NCBI RefSeq assembly: GCF_028207065.1
Contig: NZ_JAQLFP010000005.1
Location: 19,057 to 83,056, forward strand
Source of the DNA: Collinsella aerofaciens
GTDB taxonomy: Bacteria; Actinomycetota; Coriobacteriia; Coriobacteriales; Coriobacteriaceae
Length of the DNA stretch: 64,000 bases
Direction of reading: 5' to 3'
The position numbers and the translations under genes are program-made. This document shows positions 1-9,351 of the stretch, one piece after another; the stretch's first letter is position 1, and the number at the start of each line of letters is the position of its first letter. Under the pieces are notes generated by a model that had not been told where the DNA came from, did no database searches, and saw nothing but the letters and a program-made list of their open reading frames with translations.

Positions 1-171
1 GCACGCGGCCATCACGCGCCAAAAGCGGTTCTGGGAATTACCGTAATAGAAGGTGTTGGCGCGCGAGAGCACCGAGGGAAACGACCCCAGCACCAAAACG
101 CGCGAGCGCCGGTCGAACACGGGCTCAAACCCATGCTCAATATGTTGATAGCCCTCGTCAGACACAGGCAT
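1..171 (-). CDS. DNA-deoxyinosine / uracil-DNA glycosylase family protein, N-terminal part (cut by window edge)
   Basis: Only the first 57 codons lie in the window; the gene runs off the left edge. The start is the ATG at 169-171, three bases after the stop of the upstream amylase-like gene, so the two are probably co-transcribed with this gene second. The translation contains VLVLGSFPSVLSRAN followed by FYYGNSQNRFW, the N-terminal active-site region of the small hypoxanthine/uracil-DNA glycosylase family (G-S-x-P, then N-x-F-W). Such enzymes remove deaminated bases from DNA to start base excision repair. The family call rests on these motifs alone because the rest of the protein is not visible. 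Confidence 0.7.
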   Translation of the reverse strand, partial: MPVSDEGYQHIEHGFEPVFDRRSRVLVLGSFPSVLSRANTFYYGNSQNRFWRVMAAC

Positions 172-174
172 GGG

Positions 175-1551
175 CTAGGCTCTCAGCAGATAACGCACCT
201 CATAGGGCGCAAGTTCAAGGGAGCCCGGCAGCTCGACCGTGGGTGCATCGTCGGCAAGCAGGTCGACGAAGGAGCCGTTGAGTTCGCCGGCTCCAAAGGT
301 ATAGGGCTCGTTCACGGCATTGACCGCCATGAGCACCGTCGCATCGTCGTAGGCGCGCTCGAACAGCAGCTGCTTGTTCTGGATCACCACGTTGCGATAG
401 GCACCATAGTTGAGGGCACGGGCCGCCGCGTCGTCTGCCGAGCGCAGGTGCGCGAGCTGCTTGATGAAGGCCGTCAGCTCGTTGGGCGCAGGCTCATCGA
501 GCGCAGGTCGCAGCGCCCAGTCGCCATCGGGGCCACCCTTTTCGCCAGGAATCCCCCACTCGCTGCCATAGTAGACGCACGGAATGCCCGGCATGCCAAA
601 GAGCATGCCATAAGCGGGGCGCAGACAGGACTTGTCGGTAAGGATGCTCGCCAGGCGCGGCACATCGTGGTTGTCGACAAACGACAGCAGATGCTTGCCG
701 CGATAAATGCACCACGGGTCACCGCCAAACTGGCGATGCAGCGAGTGGGCGATCTCGAACATATTGACCGAGTTAAAGCTGGAGTACAGGCCCTTGTAGC
801 ACTCGTAGTTGGTGCAGGAGTCGAGCATCTCGTCGTTGACGATCTGATTGTAGTCGCCGTGGAGCGTCTCGCCGATGAGCACAAAGCCGGGCTTGAGCTC
901 ACGGGTAAAGGAGTGTAGGCGGCGTATAAAGTCGCAGTCAAGCATATAGGCAACGTCCAGGCGCAGGCCGTCGACGCCAAAGACGTCGGCCCAACGGCGC
1001 ACGGACTCGAGCAGGTAATCGACCACAGCGGGATTTTGCAGGTTGAGCTTCACAAGCTCAAAATGGCCTTCCCAGCCCTCGTACCAAAAGCCGTCGCCAT
1101 AGCAAGAATCGCCGTCAAAGCTAATGTGGAACCAGTCCTTGTAGGGCGAGTCCCACTTGCGCTCCTGCACATCGCGGAAGGCCCAAAAACCGCGGCCGAC
1201 GTGGTTGAAGACGGCATCGAGCACCACGCGGATACCATGGGCATGCAGCGTGTCGCATACGGCGGCAAAGTCGGCGTCCCCACCCAGGCGGCGGTCGATG
1301 TGGCGCAGGCTGCGTGTATCGTAGCCGTGACTATCAGATTCGAGCAGCGGGTTGATGAGCACAGTGCCAACGCCGAGTTCCTGCAGGTAGTCGGCCCATT
1401 GGGCAATCTTCATGATGGGCGCATCGGGGTTTGGCGCGGCGTTGACAGCCTGGGCGAGCTCATCCTCGACAACGGGCGCGGCGTTTTCGCGCGGAGCTCC
1501 GCAAAAGCCCAGCGGATAGATCTGATAGAACGTCGTCTCGTATGCCCACAT
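175..1551 (-). CDS. Alpha-amylase family glycoside hydrolase (GH13)
   Basis: A 458-residue protein without a signal peptide, so probably cytoplasmic. It has the GH13 (beta/alpha)8 catalytic signatures: region I DAVFNH at 112-117, the nucleophile Asp199 in GLRLDV, the acid/base Glu228 in LIGETLHG, and the third carboxylate Asp296 in FVDNHD. It probably hydrolyses or transfers alpha-glucosidic linkages in malto-oligosaccharides. It is shorter than secreted alpha-amylases and resembles intracellular maltodextrin or trehalose-type hydrolases; exact substrate cannot be told from sequence. It precedes the DNA glycosylase gene by 3 bp. No dedicated sugar transporter is next to it; the neighbour upstream is an MFS protein. 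Confidence 0.88.
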   Translation of the reverse strand: MWAYETTFYQIYPLGFCGAPRENAAPVVEDELAQAVNAAPNPDAPIMKIAQWADYLQELGVGTVLINPLLESDSHGYDTRSLRHIDRRLGGDADFAAVCDTLHAHGIRVVLDAVFNHVGRGFWAFRDVQERKWDSPYKDWFHISFDGDSCYGDGFWYEGWEGHFELVKLNLQNPAVVDYLLESVRRWADVFGVDGLRLDVAYMLDCDFIRRLHSFTRELKPGFVLIGETLHGDYNQIVNDEMLDSCTNYECYKGLYSSFNSVNMFEIAHSLHRQFGGDPWCIYRGKHLLSFVDNHDVPRLASILTDKSCLRPAYGMLFGMPGIPCVYYGSEWGIPGEKGGPDGDWALRPALDEPAPNELTAFIKQLAHLRSADDAAARALNYGAYRNVVIQNKQLLFERAYDDATVLMAVNAVNEPYTFGAGELNGSFVDLLADDAPTVELPGSLELAPYEVRYLLRA

Positions 1552-1630
1552 AGCAACCTCCCGGTAAGCTCAACACAACGACATCCATTGTATGCCCAGC
1601 AGGGTGGCTAATTTGCGATGAGAGACGTGG

Positions 1631-2827
1631 CTAGGCGACGGGCTTTGCGCGGCGTATGGCCGGGAACAGCACCGTAATGGCGAGGATAACGCCCACGACG
1701 GTAATCGCCCCGCCCGCGAAGCCAATCCAGGAGATACCGGGACCCGAAACCACGGCGCCGCCGATCGCGGTGCCCGTGCCGATGCCGAGGTTAAACAGGC
1801 CCGAGAAGATCGACATGGCGACGGCCGACGAATCCGCCGGCGTGTACTTGATGAGCTCGGCCTGAAACGCCACGTTAAAGGCCGTGGAGCAGCAGCCCCA
1901 TAGCGCGCAAACAGCGAGAACGGCGACGAGCGACGGTGCAACCGGACCCATGAGCAGCAGAGCCACAGGCACGCCGGAGAGTGTGATAGCCAAGAACGGA
2001 AAGCGATGGCCATCGAACAGTCGGCCGAACAGCCAGCTTCCGAGCAGACCGGAGCAGCCAAACGCCGTCAGCGTCATGGTGATGGCGCTTGCGTCGACAT
2101 GGGCGACCTGCGCCAGGAAGGGCTCGATATAGCTGTAACCCGCGTAGTAGCCGGTCGCCATAAAGACCGTGACCGCGTAGAGCGCGATGAGGAACGGGCT
2201 CTTGAGCAGCTCGGGCAGCTGTTTGACGGTAAAGCGCTCGCCCGCCGGCATGACCGGGAACACCGCTGCCTGGTACACCACCGCGACGGCAGAAAAAGCT
2301 CCGACCACGGCAAACGTCATACGCCAGCCCACGGCCAGGCCGATGGCGCGACCGAGGGGCAGGCCGAAGATCTGCGCGATGGACGAGCCCGTGGCGATCA
2401 TGCTGATGGCGAGCGCCCCATGGCGGGTGTCGACCAGGCGCGAAGCCATGATCGAGGCGACCGACCAGAACACGGCATGCGCGCAGGCGACCACCAGACG
2501 CGCGCAAACCAAAATAGGATAGGTGGGCGCCAAGGCGGACAAGAACTGGCCGAGCGAAAACACGGCCAAAACGCCCAGCAGCATCCGCTTGAACTCAAAG
2601 CGCGAGGCAAACACCATGAGTGGCAGCGACAGCAGCATGACACCCCAGGCGTAGACCGAAATCATGATGCCTGCCTGGGCCTCGGTGAGCGAGAACGATG
2701 CGGCAATATCAGTCAGAAGGCCAATGGGCATGAACTCCGACGTGTTGAATACGAACGCGCAGCAGGCGAGCCCGATAAGCGGGAGCCACTGCTTGAGCGA
2801 GATGCCATCTTGTCTTGCCTGAGTCAT
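1631..2827 (-). CDS. MFS transporter, drug/sugar efflux type
   Basis: A 398-residue integral membrane protein. I choose the ATG at 2825-2827 because GGAGAGG lies about 8 bases upstream; a longer in-frame start at 2875 would include the promoter region. The N-terminus (TSEFMPIGLLTDIAASF) and the SVYAWGVM segment are typical of the DHA1 / AraJ-SotB branch of the major facilitator superfamily, which export sugars or drugs with proton antiport. About twelve hydrophobic segments can be followed along the sequence. A TATAAT -10 box lies upstream at 2864-2869. It ends 79 bp upstream of the amylase-like gene start on the same strand. Substrate unknown. Confidence 0.85.
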   Translation of the reverse strand: MTQARQDGISLKQWLPLIGLACCAFVFNTSEFMPIGLLTDIAASFSLTEAQAGIMISVYAWGVMLLSLPLMVFASRFEFKRMLLGVLAVFSLGQFLSALAPTYPILVCARLVVACAHAVFWSVASIMASRLVDTRHGALAISMIATGSSIAQIFGLPLGRAIGLAVGWRMTFAVVGAFSAVAVVYQAAVFPVMPAGERFTVKQLPELLKSPFLIALYAVTVFMATGYYAGYSYIEPFLAQVAHVDASAITMTLTAFGCSGLLGSWLFGRLFDGHRFPFLAITLSGVPVALLLMGPVAPSLVAVLAVCALWGCCSTAFNVAFQAELIKYTPADSSAVAMSIFSGLFNLGIGTGTAIGGAVVSGPGISWIGFAGGAITVVGVILAITVLFPAIRRAKPVA

Positions 2828-2863
2828 GTAGGAAACCTCTCCGATTGTCTTGGGCGGTGGGCG

Positions 2864-2869
2864 ATTATA
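2864..2869 (-). promoter_or_regulatory. -10 box of the MFS gene promoter
   Basis: On the minus strand a perfect TATAAT lies about 37 bases before the chosen start codon of the MFS gene. A CTGACG that could act as a -35 lies 18 bases further upstream, inside the hairpin that follows feoB. Confidence 0.45.
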
Positions 2870-2875
2870 TAGCAA

Positions 2876-2911
2876 CGGCCCCGCATCCGTCAGTACAGAT
2901 GCAGGGCCGCA
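2876..2911 (-). terminator. Hairpin downstream of feoB
   Basis: On the minus strand CGGCCC-TGCATC pairs with GATGC-GGGGCCG. It follows the feoB stop codon by about 40 bases and is not followed by a strong U-run, so it is a probable but not textbook terminator. Confidence 0.4.
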
Positions 2912-2950
2912 ATCAACTCAATACACAGAGGTTGCGCCGTCAATAAATAG

Positions 2951-5311
2951 CTAAGCCAACCCCAGCAATATGCCCGCCGAATGCACGACAAACGCCACGA
3001 TCCAGGCGACCGTCACCTGAAACGCGAATACAGCCACGGCATAGCGCGCGCCCAACTCGCTCTTGACGGCGCCGATGGACGCCACGCAAGGCGGGTACAG
3101 CAGCGTAAAGACCAAGAACACGTAGGCGGTAAACGGCGAAAACATGGTCGACAGCGCCGCGGGCGACGTTGCGCCCAAAAGCACCGTGAGCGTCGAGATG
3201 ACGCTCTCCTTGGCAATGAGTCCGGTGACGAGCGCCGTCGAGGCGCGCCAGTCGCCAAAGCCGAGCGGCGCCAGCACCGGCGCGATGATGCTGCCGAGGC
3301 CCGCAAGCAGGCTTTGCGACTGGTCGGCGACCACATTAAAGCGGATATCGAACGTCTGAAGGAACCAGATGACCACCGTAGCGGCAAAGATAATGGTAAA
3401 GGCCTTGGTAATAAAGTCCTTGGCCTTATCCCATGCCAGCATCACCGTCGTCTTGATGCTCGGCAGGCGGTAGTTGGGAAGCTCCATGATAAACGGCACC
3501 GGGTCGCCCTTAAATGCCGTGCGGTTGAGCACCAAAGCCGCGATGCAACCGATCGCAATGCCAATCAGATAGAGCGAGACCATGGCGGGAACCGTCGCCT
3601 GTGGGAAAAACGCCCCGCACAGCAGACCGTAGACCGGCAACTTGGCCGAGCAACTCATAAACGGCGTGAGCATGACGGTCATCTTGCGGTCGTGCTCGGA
3701 CGGCAGCGTGCGCGTCGACATGATGGCCGGCACGGTGCAGCCAAAACCGACGAGCATGGGCACAAAGCTGCGGCCCGACAGGCCAAAGCGGCGCAACACC
3801 TTATCCATGACAAAGGCAACGCGTGCCATGTAGCCCGAGTCTTCCAGAATGGAGAGGAACAAAAAGAGCACGACGATAATCGGCAGGAAGGTCAGCACGC
3901 TGCCCACGCCCGTAAGCACGCCGTCGACAGCCAGCGAGCGCACCACGTCGTTGGTGCCGAACGCCTTGAGACCCGCATCGGCCGAGGCGATGATGGCAGC
4001 GATGCCGTCCTCCATGAGTCCCTGCAACGCCGCGCCGATCACGCCAAACGTCAGCCAAAAGACGAGGCCCATGATCACCAGGAACGCCGGAATGGCTGTG
4101 TAACGACCTGTCAGGATGCGGTCAATCTTGACGGAGCGCACGTGCTCGCGGCTCTCGTGCGGCTTTACGACGCAGCGCCCGCACACGTCGCCGATAAAGC
4201 CGAAGCGCATGTCGGCCAGCGCAGATAGACGGTCGGTGCCGGCCTCGCCCTCCATCTGGGTAATGATGTGCTCGATGGCGTCAAGCTCGTTGCGATCCAG
4301 ATGAAGTGCCTCGGTCACCAGCTCGTCGCCCTCAACCAGCTTGGTCGCCGCAAAACGCACGGGAATGTGCGCCGTCGCGGCATGGTCCTCGATCAGGTTG
4401 GCAATGCCGTGGATGCAGCGATGCAGTGCACCGCCGTCTGGACCATCGGGCGCACAGAAGTCCAGGCGACCGGGGCGCTCACGGAACCGCGCCACGTGCA
4501 AGGCATGATCCACCAGCTCGCCGATACCCTCGTTGCGGGCAGCGCTAATGGGGACAACGGGCACGCCCAACAGGCTCTCGAGCAGGTTGACGTCCACGGC
4601 GCCGCCGTTGGCCGTCACCTCGTCCATCATGTTGAGCGCGATGACCATGGGACGATCGAGCTCCATAAGCTGCAGCGTCAGGTACAGGTTACGCTCGATG
4701 TTGGTGGCGTCGATGATGTCGATGATGGCGTCGGGGTTTTCGTCCAGGATGAATTGGCGGCTGACGATCTCTTCGCCCGTGTACGGCGACAACGAGTAAA
4801 TACCGGGCAAGTCGGTAACGCTCGCCTCGGGGTGGTTACGGATAGTGCCGTCCTTGCGGTCGACCGTCACGCCGGGAAAGTTACCGACATGCTGGTTGGA
4901 GCCCGTCAGCTGGTTGAATAACGTGGTCTTGCCGCAGTTTTGGTTGCCGGCGAGGGCAAAGTGCAGCGGCGCGCCCTCGGGCACGGCCGTCTTTGCCGCA
5001 CGGGGCGAATACGTCCCCTCGCCCAGGGCCGGATGCTCCGTCGTGCCGATTGCGGCGTTAGCGCGCGGACCCGTATCGGTGTCGTGAATACCCACAAGCT
5101 CGATGCGAGCGGCATCGTCCTTGCGCAGTGTCAACTCGTAGCCACGCAGGCGGATCTCGAGCGGGTCGCCCATGGGGGCGTACTTCATCATGGTGACTTC
5201 GGTGCCCGGCGTTAGGCCCATGTCCAAAATATGCTGTCGGAGTGCCTGATCGTCCGATGCCACCGATGCGACAACGGCGTCCTTTCCAATCTCGAGTGTA
5301 TCGAGCTTCAC
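2951..5311 (-). CDS. feoB: Ferrous iron transport protein FeoB with N-terminal FeoA domain
   Basis: A 786-residue fusion. Residues 1-75 are a FeoA-type SH3-like domain (ILDMGLTPGTEV). The G-domain begins near 117 with G1 GNQNCGKT at 122-129, G3 DLPG at 167-170 and G4 NMMD at 227-230. The C-terminal half holds the FeoB Gate and membrane segments, including the conserved FVPMLVGFGCTVPAI. It is the inner-membrane GTP-dependent Fe(II) importer; fusion to FeoA replaces a separate regulatory subunit. The start is GTG at 5309-5311, preceded by AAAGGATGA. The sequence just upstream (about 5325-5365) has repeated GGTTA/TTAACC halves that could be a metal-repressor site, but this is weak. No feoC is visible. 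Confidence 0.95.
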   Translation of the reverse strand: MKLDTLEIGKDAVVASVASDDQALRQHILDMGLTPGTEVTMMKYAPMGDPLEIRLRGYELTLRKDDAARIELVGIHDTDTGPRANAAIGTTEHPALGEGTYSPRAAKTAVPEGAPLHFALAGNQNCGKTTLFNQLTGSNQHVGNFPGVTVDRKDGTIRNHPEASVTDLPGIYSLSPYTGEEIVSRQFILDENPDAIIDIIDATNIERNLYLTLQLMELDRPMVIALNMMDEVTANGGAVDVNLLESLLGVPVVPISAARNEGIGELVDHALHVARFRERPGRLDFCAPDGPDGGALHRCIHGIANLIEDHAATAHIPVRFAATKLVEGDELVTEALHLDRNELDAIEHIITQMEGEAGTDRLSALADMRFGFIGDVCGRCVVKPHESREHVRSVKIDRILTGRYTAIPAFLVIMGLVFWLTFGVIGAALQGLMEDGIAAIIASADAGLKAFGTNDVVRSLAVDGVLTGVGSVLTFLPIIVVLFLFLSILEDSGYMARVAFVMDKVLRRFGLSGRSFVPMLVGFGCTVPAIMSTRTLPSEHDRKMTVMLTPFMSCSAKLPVYGLLCGAFFPQATVPAMVSLYLIGIAIGCIAALVLNRTAFKGDPVPFIMELPNYRLPSIKTTVMLAWDKAKDFITKAFTIIFAATVVIWFLQTFDIRFNVVADQSQSLLAGLGSIIAPVLAPLGFGDWRASTALVTGLIAKESVISTLTVLLGATSPAALSTMFSPFTAYVFLVFTLLYPPCVASIGAVKSELGARYAVAVFAFQVTVAWIVAFVVHSAGILLGLA

Positions 5312-5432
5312 GCGCTCATCCTTTCGTTAGACGCGGTTAACCGTTTACCGGGGCTAACCAACTCGTAACGACAAATGATAGCGCTCTGAACTATTTTATA
5401 AAGTCAAATACCGATGTTTACCTGCGCAAACT

Positions 5433-5753
5433 TTATGCGGTGCGCCCCGAAAGCTCTTTGCGCATACCGCTCAGCGAGATCGAAATGGAACCCGACCGCG
5501 CGGTAGCAGTGAGTCGATCACCCTCAACCGACCCCGTGCATGTAAAGGGCGCCTTGCCCATCAAGACGTGGGAGATAGTACCCGAGAGCTCAAAGAAATC
5601 GCACTCAGCGCGGGCACCCGAGAGAGCGATATTGAGACCCCTGACGTTTAGTACTGCCCTGAGCGCGCCGTTCACCCCATGTGAAAACGTCACCTCGCCG
5701 CGCTTGCTCCCCACCGGCGTCTGGGCCAAAACCACATACGTACCCTCAAGCAT
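5433..5753 (-). CDS. Small conserved-looking protein of unknown function
   Basis: A 106-residue protein beginning at the ATG at 5751-5753, which has a very strong ribosome binding site (GAGGAGGAGCC). It has no signal peptide and no membrane segment. The sequence alternates short hydrophobic and polar stretches (for example TYVVLAQTPVGS and SISISLSGMRKEL), which suggests an all-beta fold. I do not recognise a family. It sits between feoB and the alpha/beta hydrolase, all on the minus strand, with about 50 bp to the hydrolase stop. Its coding character and ribosome binding site make it a real gene; function cannot be stated. Confidence 0.7.
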   Translation of the reverse strand: MLEGTYVVLAQTPVGSKRGEVTFSHGVNGALRAVLNVRGLNIALSGARAECDFFELSGTISHVLMGKAPFTCTGSVEGDRLTATARSGSISISLSGMRKELSGRTA

Positions 5754-5800
5754 GGCTCCTCCTCTAAGCAGACTTTTTGAAACGGGCAAGTAGTCTACTT

Positions 5801-6700
5801 TTACATATGGCGCTCCAGGAAACGGAAGGCCAGGCGGATCCAAGGACGGACTGCCACCTGCTTGTCCTCGTTGTCGACCGCGGTGTTGGCGTTGCCGAGC
5901 GAAAGGCCGTGACCGCCCTGGTCAAAGACGTGCATCTCGCAAGCGACGCCCTCCTCGGCCATGCGCTGCGCAAACGGATAGACCTGTGCGATCGGCGCTG
6001 TCTTGTCGTCGGACACGCCCCACACAAAGGTCGGCGGCATCTGGCGCGAAACATGCGTGGTAGGGCAAATGTCGGTCAGGTGCTCATCGGTCGCCTCGCC
6101 GCCCGTCACCATCGACAGATAGTCGTTGAGCAAATCGCGCCCTGTCTTGCCACCCGTCTTGGGCACGCGCAGGTCGATGCGCGGGTCACGCGTCTGCATA
6201 TCGCGCACATAGGCAAGGTCGAGCAACGGATAGCCCAGCACCACGGCGTCGGGACGAATGTCGTCCGGACGCGCCCCGGCAAGTGCCGCGAAGGGGCCGG
6301 TCTTCCACTGCGTTGCCAGCGAGGCGCAAATCATGCCGCCAGCAGAAAAGCCCACGACGCACACGCGCTTGGGATCGACATGCCACTCGTCGGCATTCGC
6401 ACGCACCGTGGCGACCATCTTGGCAAGATCTGCCTGGGGGTGCGGAAAGCTCACGTCACCCGTAGAACTTGTGACATAGTTGAGCACAAAGGCCTGGTAA
6501 CCGTGATCCAAAAACGCAAACGCCACGGGATCCTGCTCATGCGGAGCGATATGCGTAAACGCACCTCCGCCGCAGATAATCACGGCAGGGCGGCGGCCAT
6601 TCGGTTTATCGGGCAGCGGTTCGGCACCCAAATACGTAAACGTCGCCGGATATTCCTCGGTCGGCTCCTCGCCCCACAGCGCATGGTTCTCGACAATCAT
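5801..6700 (-). CDS. Alpha/beta hydrolase, acetyl-esterase / lipase type
   Basis: A 299-residue cytoplasmic hydrolase. The start is the ATG at 6698-6700, with GGGAG upstream. The N-terminal half has the oxyanion-hole strand PAVIICGGGAF (the HGGG-like motif of BD-FAE esterases). The nucleophile elbow is GFSAGG, and a DxGxHG stretch near the C-terminus (FDQGGHGLS) gives the catalytic His. This is the architecture of carbohydrate acetyl esterases and related lipases (esterase_SGNH-unrelated, COG0657). It could remove acetyl groups from sugars. Upstream is a 244-bp region facing the divergent PTS IIA gene, so the two probably have separate promoters there. Confidence 0.85.
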   Translation of the reverse strand: MIVENHALWGEEPTEEYPATFTYLGAEPLPDKPNGRRPAVIICGGGAFTHIAPHEQDPVAFAFLDHGYQAFVLNYVTSSTGDVSFPHPQADLAKMVATVRANADEWHVDPKRVCVVGFSAGGMICASLATQWKTGPFAALAGARPDDIRPDAVVLGYPLLDLAYVRDMQTRDPRIDLRVPKTGGKTGRDLLNDYLSMVTGGEATDEHLTDICPTTHVSRQMPPTFVWGVSDDKTAPIAQVYPFAQRMAEEGVACEMHVFDQGGHGLSLGNANTAVDNEDKQVAVRPWIRLAFRFLERHM

Positions 6701-6944
6701 ATGTGCTCCCTTCGCGCAAATTAAGCGCCATTGTTTTTCGCCTTCAAGCGTACCCCACTTGAACCCGTGACGCAGAAACACGCCAGCAATAAGTTTCCCT
6801 TCAACTGATATATCACATAATCCCAGCTCAGAGGTATCGCTGAGCAGCGTAGAATAGGGGGTGTTGACCAAGCCGCGAAACAGATATGAAACGTTTCCGG
6901 CAAACCAAACGCGCGATATGCGCCTATTTAAGTTGGAGGCAACT

Positions 6945-7508
6945 ATGGGTCTGCTCGATTCGCTTAAGTCCACCTTCACCTCGACCGGCGAGGCGTCCGT
7001 TCCGCCCGCAGCAAGCTTCGCCACCCGCGAAGGCGTCATCTATGCCCCCGTCAACGGCGTGCTCGTCAGCCTGGACGAGGTTCCCGACGAGACGATCGCC
7101 TCGGGCATGCTTGGCCAGGGCTATGGCATCGAGCCCATTACCGGCACCATCTATGCGCCCGCCAACGGCCGCATCGGCGCCACCACTGTCACCAACCACT
7201 CCATCGGCATGATTACCGAGGACGGTCTGCGCGTATTCATCCATGTTGGCCTGGGCACCGTGGAAATGAACGGCAAGGGTTTTGCCCGCTTTGTCGAGAT
7301 GGGCGATGTGGTCAAGGCCGGCCAGCCGCTCATCAGCTTCGACCGCGACGCTATCAAGGCCGCCGGCCACGAGGACATCGTGACCGTCATCGTCTCCGAG
7401 CTCGATCGTCTTAAGAGCATCGACCATGTCGGCGAGTCTGGAACGCTTATCGGCGGCAACCCGCTCGTCAAGCTTGGCGACCCGCTGCTGGTTGCCAAGA
7501 CCAAGTAG
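6945..7508 (+). CDS. PTS glucose-family IIA component (EIIA-Glc type), stand-alone
   Basis: A 187-residue soluble phosphocarrier. The ATG at 6945 follows TTGGAGGCAACT. The PTS_EIIA_1 domain covers about residues 20-160. The phosphorylated histidine is His100 in [12 protein letters not shown] and the helper histidine is His85 in VTNHSIG, matching His90 and His75 of E. coli IIA-Glc. It takes phosphate from HPr and passes it to a IIB domain. No IIB/IIC is adjacent; the IIBC protein at 27935-29335 lacks a IIA domain and belongs to the same PTS family, so this protein could serve it. A strong terminator follows. Confidence 0.93.
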   Translation: MGLLDSLKSTFTSTGEASVPPAASFATREGVIYAPVNGVLVSLDEVPDETIASGMLGQGYGIEPITGTIYAPANGRIGATTVTNHSIGMITEDGLRVFIHVGLGTVEMNGKGFARFVEMGDVVKAGQPLISFDRDAIKAAGHEDIVTVIVSELDRLKSIDHVGESGTLIGGNPLVKLGDPLLVAKTK

Positions 7509-7545
7509 CCAGGCCCCGCGCCACACAGCCAAAAGGCACCTCGTC

Positions 7546-7580
7546 AAGCGCCCGCGACCATTTGGCCGCGGGCGCTTTTC
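7546..7580 (+). terminator. Intrinsic terminator after the PTS IIA gene
   Basis: An 11-bp GC-rich stem (AAGCGCCCGCG / CGCGGGCGCTT) closes over a short loop and ends in TTTTC. Confidence 0.85.
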
Positions 7581-7689
7581 GTTTGAAAAACCATCCCGCC
7601 AATGCCTTATCTGTATAGCCCAAATGAGCCGAGCTGCTAGAATATCGAACTGTATGGATAACTATCATTCAACCGCTATGGGAGGATAC

Positions 7690-9093
7690 GTGAACCGCAC
7701 CAAAATCGCGCAGCTCTACGCCGACGCCGAGTCGCTCGGCGGCCAGACTGTCACCGTCGCCGGCTGGGTCAAGTCCGTCCGCGACATGAAGAACTTTGGC
7801 TTTGTTACGCTCAACGACGGCAGTTGCTTCCGCGACCTGCAGGTCGTCATGAACCGCGAGGCACTCGACAACTACGACGAGATCGCCCATCAAAACGTCT
7901 CGGCCGCACTCATTTGCACCGGCACCGTCAAGCTGACGCCCGACGCGCCCCAGCCTTTCGAGCTTTCTGCCACCTCCATCGAGGTCGAGGGCGTCAGCGC
8001 CCCGGATTACCCGCTGCAGAAGAAGCGCGCGACCGTCGAGTTCCTGCGCACCCAGCAGCACCTGCGCCCGCGCACCAACCTGTTCCGCGCCGTGTTCCGC
8101 ATCCGCTCTGTCGCGGCTGCAGCCATCCACCGCTTCTTCCAGGAGCAGGGCTTTGTCTACGTCAACACCCCCATCATCACCACGAGTGACTGCGAGGGCG
8201 CCGGCGAGATGTTCCGTGTGACCACGCTTGACCCCAAAAATCCGCCCCTCACCGAGTCCGGCGAGGTCGACTGGAGCCAGGACTTCTTTGGCAAGCATGC
8301 GAGCCTCACCGTGTCCGGCCAGCTCAATGCCGAGAACTTTGCCCTGGCCTTTGGCGACGTGTACACCTTTGGCCCCACCTTCCGCGCCGAAAACTCCAAC
8401 ACCACGCGCCACGCCGCCGAGTTTTGGATGATTGAGCCCGAGATGGCCTTTGCCGATCTGAACGACTACATGGATAACGCCGAGGCCATGCTCAAGTACG
8501 TCCTCAAGGACGTAATGGCCACCTGCCCCGACGAGCTCAACATGCTCAACAAGTTTGTGGACAAGGGTCTGATCGAGCGCCTGAACCACGTGGCAAACTC
8601 CGACTTTGCCCGTATTACCTACACCGAGGCCGTCGAAATTCTGGAGCAGGCCGTCGCCGCCGGTCACCAGTTTGATTACCCCGTCAGCTGGGGCATCGAC
8701 CTGCAAACCGAGCACGAGCGTTTCCTGACCGAGGAACACTTTAAGCGACCGACTTTTGTGACCGACTACCCGGCCGAGATCAAGGCGTTCTACATGCGCA
8801 TGAACGAGGACGGCAAGACCGTCGCCGCCGCCGACTGCCTGGTTCCCGGTATCGGCGAGATTATCGGCGGCTCCCAGCGCGAGGAGCGCCTGGACCTGCT
8901 CGAGGCCCGTATCAAGGACCTGGGTATGAATCCCGAGCAGTACAAGTACTATCTGGACCTGCGCCGCTATGGTTCCTGCAAGCACGCCGGCTACGGCTTG
9001 GGCTTCGAGCGCCTGGTCATGTACCTGACCGGCGTGGGCAACATCCGCGACGTCCTGCCGCACCCGCGCACCGTGGGCAACGCCGACTTCTAA
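7690..9093 (+). CDS. asnS: Asparaginyl-tRNA synthetase
   Basis: A 467-residue class IIb aminoacyl-tRNA synthetase, the usual length for AsnRS. The start is the GTG at 7690, because GGAGGA lies immediately before it; the in-frame ATG at 7678 has no ribosome binding site. An N-terminal OB-fold anticodon-binding domain (about 1-115) contains [15 protein letters not shown]. The catalytic core carries motif 2 ([21 protein letters not shown]) and motif 3 ([15 protein letters not shown]). It charges tRNA-Asn with asparagine in the cytoplasm. With asnB at 56 kb the cell can both make and charge asparagine. Flanked by terminators on both sides, so monocistronic. Confidence 0.97.
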   Translation: MNRTKIAQLYADAESLGGQTVTVAGWVKSVRDMKNFGFVTLNDGSCFRDLQVVMNREALDNYDEIAHQNVSAALICTGTVKLTPDAPQPFELSATSIEVEGVSAPDYPLQKKRATVEFLRTQQHLRPRTNLFRAVFRIRSVAAAAIHRFFQEQGFVYVNTPIITTSDCEGAGEMFRVTTLDPKNPPLTESGEVDWSQDFFGKHASLTVSGQLNAENFALAFGDVYTFGPTFRAENSNTTRHAAEFWMIEPEMAFADLNDYMDNAEAMLKYVLKDVMATCPDELNMLNKFVDKGLIERLNHVANSDFARITYTEAVEILEQAVAAGHQFDYPVSWGIDLQTEHERFLTEEHFKRPTFVTDYPAEIKAFYMRMNEDGKTVAAADCLVPGIGEIIGGSQREERLDLLEARIKDLGMNPEQYKYYLDLRRYGSCKHAGYGLGFERLVMYLTGVGNIRDVLPHPRTVGNADF

Positions 9094-9139
9094 TCGTCGG
9101 ACGCTAGCTCGCGTCGCCACACGCCAACGCTCATCGCAC

Positions 9140-9175
9140 AAGCGTCTCTCGACATCGGTCGAGAGACGCTTTTTT
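9140..9175 (+). terminator. Intrinsic terminator after asnS
   Basis: A perfect 14-bp stem (AAGCGTCTCTCGAC / GTCGAGAGACGCTT) with a four-base loop ATCG, followed by a run of six T. Confidence 0.92.
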
Positions 9176-9351
9176 CAACAGCATCCGTCAAGCTTTTGGC
9201 AAGTTTTTGGTCAGTTGGGCAGGGCTGTTGAAAACTCGACCCGCCGCTTGCCGACGGCTACCGACCGCCCAGGGCGTCCTGCACCCCTGGGAAAGCCCCG
9301 CGTCCTAGGCTCCATACCGTCGCCACCCAAAACGGAAAGGACGTGGGCGCC

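Noticed and set aside
5325..5365. Iron-repressor (DtxR/IdeR-like) box before feoB
   Set aside because: The GGTTA/TTAACC halves do not form a full consensus palindrome; too weak to list as a site.
9343..9351. GTG start for the WYL regulator
   Set aside because: It would sit only two bases after the ribosome binding site; the ATG at 9352 is better spaced.
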